A DNA stretch of 64,000 nucleotides from NCBI RefSeq assembly GCF_014207135.1, contig NZ_JACHCC010000009.1, positions 248,001 to 312,000 of the forward strand, written 5' to 3'. Positions 61,248 through 64,000 of the stretch are shown one piece after another (position 1 is the first letter of the stretch; each line of letters starts with the position of its first letter). Origin of the DNA: Pedobacter cryoconitis (lineage in GTDB: Bacteria; Bacteroidota; Bacteroidia; Sphingobacteriales; Sphingobacteriaceae). A program made the translations under genes and the position numbers. The notes beneath the pieces were generated by a model that ran no database searches, was not told the origin of the DNA, and worked only from the letters and a program-made list of their open reading frames with translations.

Positions 61248-62294
61248 ATGCTTGTAATAACTAAAACTGATATCCGTTCACTGAGTCTTATCCAGCTTCA
61301 GCAACACTTTACTGAAATGAAAGAACCGGCTTACCGGGCCAAACAGGTTTACCAATGGCTCTGGGAAAAGTCTGCCCGTTCTTTTGAAGAAATGAGTAAT
61401 CTGTCTAAAGAGCTGAGAAAGAAACTGGATGAGAATTATACCATCAACATTGTAACGGTAAACAATTCTCAGTTCAGTAATGACCAGACTATCAAAAATA
61501 CTTTTCGTTTATACGATGGAAATATCGTTGAAGGGGTATTAATCCCTATGGAGGAACGGATGACGGCCTGTGTCAGTTCTCAGGTGGGCTGCAGTTTAAC
61601 CTGCAAATTTTGCGCAACGGGTTACATGGACAGAAAACGTAACCTCAATGCAGATGAAATTTATGATCAGGTGGTTTTAATTGATCAGCAAGCCAAGAAA
61701 AACTACAACGCCCCATTAACAAATATTGTTTACATGGGAATGGGTGAACCACTCTTAAATTACGCAAACGTACTTAAATCAATAGAACGGATTACCGCTC
61801 CTGATGGTTTAAATATGTCTTATAAACGAATTACTGTCTCTACAGCAGGAATTGCCAAAATGATCCGTAAACTGGGTGATGATGGCGTTAAATTCAACCT
61901 GGCACTTTCACTGCATGCTGCAGATGATCAAAAAAGGAATGAAATTATGCCTATTAATGAGCAAAACACGCTAAAGGTACTTGCTGAAGCTTTAAAATAT
62001 TATTTTGCCAAAACCAAAAACCCTGTTACCTATGAATATATAGTATTCAATAATTTCAATGATGAAATTCAGGATGCAATGGATCTGGCCAAATTCTGTA
62101 AACATGTGCCCTGCAAGGTAAACCTTATTGAATATAATCCTATTCAGTTTGCAGATTTCATCAATGCAGAAGGAGATAAAATTGATGCCTTCTCTAATTA
62201 TTTGAAAAGTCAGGGAATAAATACAAATATCAGACGTAGCCGCGGTAAGGATATTGATGCTGCCTGCGGACAACTAGCCGTAAAAGACCAGGCC
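61248..62294 (+). CDS. rlmN: 23S rRNA (adenine2503-C2)-methyltransferase
   Basis: 349 residues from the ATG at 61248 (MLVITKTDIRSLS); the frame opens at a TTG at 61239 that lies inside the promoter box. Radical-SAM cluster CSLTCKFC (Cys115, Cys119, Cys122), GYMDRKRNLNADEIYDQV, and the late DIDAACGQL with the methyl-carrying Cys. Methylates A2503 of 23S rRNA and A37 of tRNA. The stop codon ends at 62297 in the listed frame; the coding end here may be read as 62297. Confidence 0.95.
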
Positions 62295-62346
62295 TGATTT
62301 TAACAAAACACTAACTATTTCCCGATGTAACAGGTTACATTGGGAA

Positions 62347-63039
62347 ATGCCTTTCATTCAACAAATCACTTCTGATTTCCTTCATTTGCTGTTTCCCGAA
62401 CATTGCAATGCCTGTGGCGTACAGCTGGTTCATGGAGAAAAACAGATCTGTATCAGGTGCCTGTATGATCTGCCTTATACTGATTTCCATCTATTCGCTG
62501 ATAATCCCGTAGCCAGACTATTCTGGGGAAGAATGCCATTCCAGGGAGCCATGTCCTTACTGTATTTTCGTAAAGGGTCAAAGGTACAGGACCTTATCCA
62601 CCGCATAAAATATAATGGCAACACGGAATTAGGTTTTATGCTAGGCTGTATGATTGGTGAGAAAATATTACTGACCGGGCAAAAAACAGAATTGATCATC
62701 CCGATCCCTCTTCATCGGTTAAAAGAACGCAAACGCGGTTATAATCAAAGTAAATGTATTGCAGATGGTATAGCCAAAGTCCTGCAACTGCCAGTAAACA
62801 CTAAACTGCTGACCCGAAAGATAAATACCGGGACACAGACAAAAAGGAGCAGATACAATCGTTTCGAAAACATGGAATATATATTCAGGATTTCACAGTC
62901 ACTCTCTTTAAAACATAAAGCTATTTTATTGGTAGATGATGTCATAACCACAGGTGCCACCCTTGAATCGTGTGGCCATTTACTCCTGGCTAACGGATTT
63001 GAAAATTTATCGGTCGCTACAGTAGCCTATGCAGAATAA
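62347..63039 (+). CDS. ComF family phosphoribosyltransferase-like protein
   Basis: 230 residues. A zinc-ribbon-like N-terminus (CNACGVQLVHGEKQICIRC) is followed by a type I phosphoribosyltransferase domain with the PRPP-binding AILLVDDVITTGATLESC. Between them are PLHRLKERKRGYNQ and LTRKINTGTQTKRSRYNRFEN, standard ComF blocks. ComF supports natural DNA uptake in competent bacteria, but most homologues lack a proven role. Confidence 0.92.
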   Translation: MPFIQQITSDFLHLLFPEHCNACGVQLVHGEKQICIRCLYDLPYTDFHLFADNPVARLFWGRMPFQGAMSLLYFRKGSKVQDLIHRIKYNGNTELGFMLGCMIGEKILLTGQKTELIIPIPLHRLKERKRGYNQSKCIADGIAKVLQLPVNTKLLTRKINTGTQTKRSRYNRFENMEYIFRISQSLSLKHKAILLVDDVITTGATLESCGHLLLANGFENLSVATVAYAE

Positions 63040-63086
63040 AGCAGGTACAAAAACCAAAACTGGTTGCAACATTTTCAGTTGATATG

Positions 63087-63168
63087 CGTTTATATTTTTG
63101 AGAGCGTTAATTTAGATGATAAGGGCTGGTGTTTTTTTTATAGAAACACCAGCCCTTTATTTTTTTTT
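63087..63168 (+). ncRNA. Candidate small RNA unit 1 (repeat core plus terminator)
   Basis: The core CGTTTATAT...GAGAGCGTTAATTTA (63087-63114) is followed by a 14-bp stem AAGGGCTGGTGTTT/AAACACCAGCCCTT (63121-63134 / 63144-63157) and eleven bases that are nearly all T, a strong terminator on the plus strand. The same core recurs 166 bases downstream with another hairpin. The core contains TATTTTTG, which fits the -7 consensus. The terminator could instead just close the comF transcript. No known RNA family recognised. Confidence 0.4.
63121..63168 (+). terminator. Strong intrinsic terminator downstream of comF
   Basis: 14-bp perfect GC-rich-base stem with a 9-base loop and a T run (63158-63168). 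It could end the comF transcript, the candidate small RNA unit 1, or both. Confidence 0.85.
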
Positions 63169-63252
63169 ACAACTGACAATCAATAAGATACAAAAAAAAT
63201 ACATTGTATCATAAAAAAAATCGTTTTACCTAAAACAATTGATTGAGTTAAT

Positions 63253-63312
63253 CGTTTATATACTGAGAGCGTTAATTTAAGGGTCGGGATTCCTTCTGGA
63301 GTTCCGGCCCTT
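63253..63312 (+). ncRNA. Candidate small RNA unit 2
   Basis: CGTTTATAT (63253-63261) and GAGAGCGTTAATTTA (63265-63279) repeat the core of unit 1. A 15-bp stem follows, AAGGGTCGGGATTCC / GGAGTTCCGGCCCTT (63279-63293 / 63298-63312) with a 4-base loop. Three positions are G-U in the plus-strand RNA and would be mismatched A-C in the minus-strand RNA, so the structure is made for the plus strand. That points away from its being a terminator for the minus-strand kinase that ends at 63335. T run is weak (CCTTTTAT). Confidence 0.4.
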
Positions 63313-63334
63313 CCTTTTATCAGCCCAGTGTATT

Positions 63335-64000
63335 TTACTGCTGTTTTTCTTTGGAAAAAAATCCGGATAGTAATTTTTTAATCTCTTCAGGATTAAATGG
63401 TTTCAGAACATGACCATCCATACCACATTCTTTAAATTTATGATGATCATTTTTTAACGTAGAAGCCGTTAAGGCAATGATTGGTATCTCTTTATAATAC
63501 GTCCCACTGATATCTCTTATGATCCCTGTAGTTTCAAAACCATCTATACCTGGCATCTTAATGTCCATAAAGATCAAATCATAACTCTCTGTCATAATTT
63601 TCTCTATAGCTTCATATCCGTTAATAGCTGCATCAACGTCCAGTCCCCACTTACTCAAAATACGTTTAGCGATCAGAATGTTAATCTCATTATCATCTAC
63701 TACCAGTATTCTTTTTCCTATAAAAACACTCATTTCTGTGTTATTCCCAGGAGTAGCAGTTATTTCACTCATCTTACTGAATGCGATCTCAAAAGAGAAA
63801 GTGGTTCCTTCACCTTCAACACTATCAACAACAATCTCAGAATTAAACATCTGAAGTAATTTCTTCGTAATTGCCAATCCTAAGCCGGTGCCTCCATATT
63901 TTCTGGAAATATCAGTTTTAGCCTGTGTAAAGGTTTCAAAAATATAGTTTTGTTTGTCTTTAGGGATTCCTATGCCGTTATCAACGATCTCAAACCTGAT
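63335..64000 (-). CDS. Hybrid sensor histidine kinase, C-terminal part
   Basis: The minus-strand frame is open to the right window edge (frame covers 64000), giving 221 residues of a longer protein. The first segment is the HATPase end: FEIVDNGIGIP (N/G1 box), a GGTGLGLAI (G2) box, and a EGEGTTFSFEI strand. A receiver domain follows (about 105-220): RILVVDDNEIN acidic pocket, phospho-acceptor Asp in FMDIKMPG, LTAS Thr, and the conserved Lys in VLKPF. Signal input and kinase core are outside the window. No separate response regulator is adjacent. Confidence 0.93.
   Translation of the reverse strand: MRFEIVDNGIGIPKDKQNYIFETFTQAKTDISRKYGGTGLGLAITKKLLQMFNSEIVVDSVEGEGTTFSFEIAFSKMSEITATPGNNTEMSVFIGKRILVVDDNEINILIAKRILSKWGLDVDAAINGYEAIEKIMTESYDLIFMDIKMPGIDGFETTGIIRDISGTYYKEIPIIALTASTLKNDHHKFKECGMDGHVLKPFNPEEIKKLLSGFFSKEKQQ

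Noticed and set aside
1..64000. Search for mobile elements, CRISPR arrays, tRNA/rRNA genes and prophage
   Set aside because: No transposase, integrase, spaced direct-repeat array or structured RNA gene was found on either strand; base composition appears even, so no sign of an acquired island.

Overview
The window reads as ordinary core chromosome of a Bacteroidota bacterium, most likely a Sphingobacteriaceae member close to Pedobacter. Three things point there. First, the gene content: the SprA translocon of the type IX secretion system (T9SS) next to ruvA and maeB, a SusC-like/OMP_b-brl outer-membrane barrel protein, DUF4292, and a fused E1 alpha/beta 2-oxoacid dehydrogenase. Second, promoters of the Bacteroidota type (TTG or TTTG, about 19-20 bases, then TAnnTTTG). 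Third, weak Shine-Dalgarno sites. I found no insertion sequence, phage, CRISPR array, tRNA or rRNA. No intergenic gap exceeds 300 bases.

Layout. 1-1707: end of metH, then metF (methionine/folate C1 metabolism) and a META-domain lipoprotein. 1719-6581 (minus): thrA-thrB-thrC operon headed by a Thr/Ile-rich leader peptide and an attenuator hairpin. 6688-9732: YjbR-like protein, rsgA-dtd-MazG-like operon, HIT protein, greA. 9964-15842: M1 peptidase, marR-usp pair with a 20-bp palindromic operator, two small membrane proteins, 2-hydroxyacid dehydrogenase, rsmA. 16002-17426: a 474-residue protein I cannot assign, with a 11-bp tandem repeat and inverted repeat upstream. 17696-24988: pdxA, then yceD-rpmF-plsX-fabH-accB-accC (start of fatty-acid and phospholipid synthesis), tatC, rpiB. 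25196-31695: M28 peptidase lipoprotein, LutB-like iron-sulfur protein, E1 alpha/beta fusion, an unassigned lipoprotein, SprT-like protein.

31714-38109 (minus): feoA-feoB iron uptake, a 948-residue outer-membrane barrel protein with polyglycine tracts, a 45-residue Cys-rich lipoprotein, VanZ-like protein, gcvH. 38217-48330 (minus): maeB-ruvA-sprA. 48565-59927 (minus): an envelope cluster (LysM lytic transglycosylase, gatA, two tandem tatA genes, EnvC-like degenerate LytM protein, DUF4292 lipoprotein, TPR protein, dut, polysaccharide flippase), followed by acylphosphatase, nitronate monooxygenase-like protein and amidohydrolase. 60082-63039 (plus): rluF-like, rlmN, ComF-like. 63040-63334: two tandem copies of a short sequence each followed by a GC hairpin, possibly two small RNAs. 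63335-64000: C-terminal part of a hybrid histidine kinase cut by the window edge.

The strongest non-routine signals are regulatory rather than a new gene system: the thr leader/attenuator, the paired small-RNA-like units at the right end, hairpins placed at the predicted 5' ends of both greA and the M1 peptidase transcript, and the palindrome controlling marR-usp.
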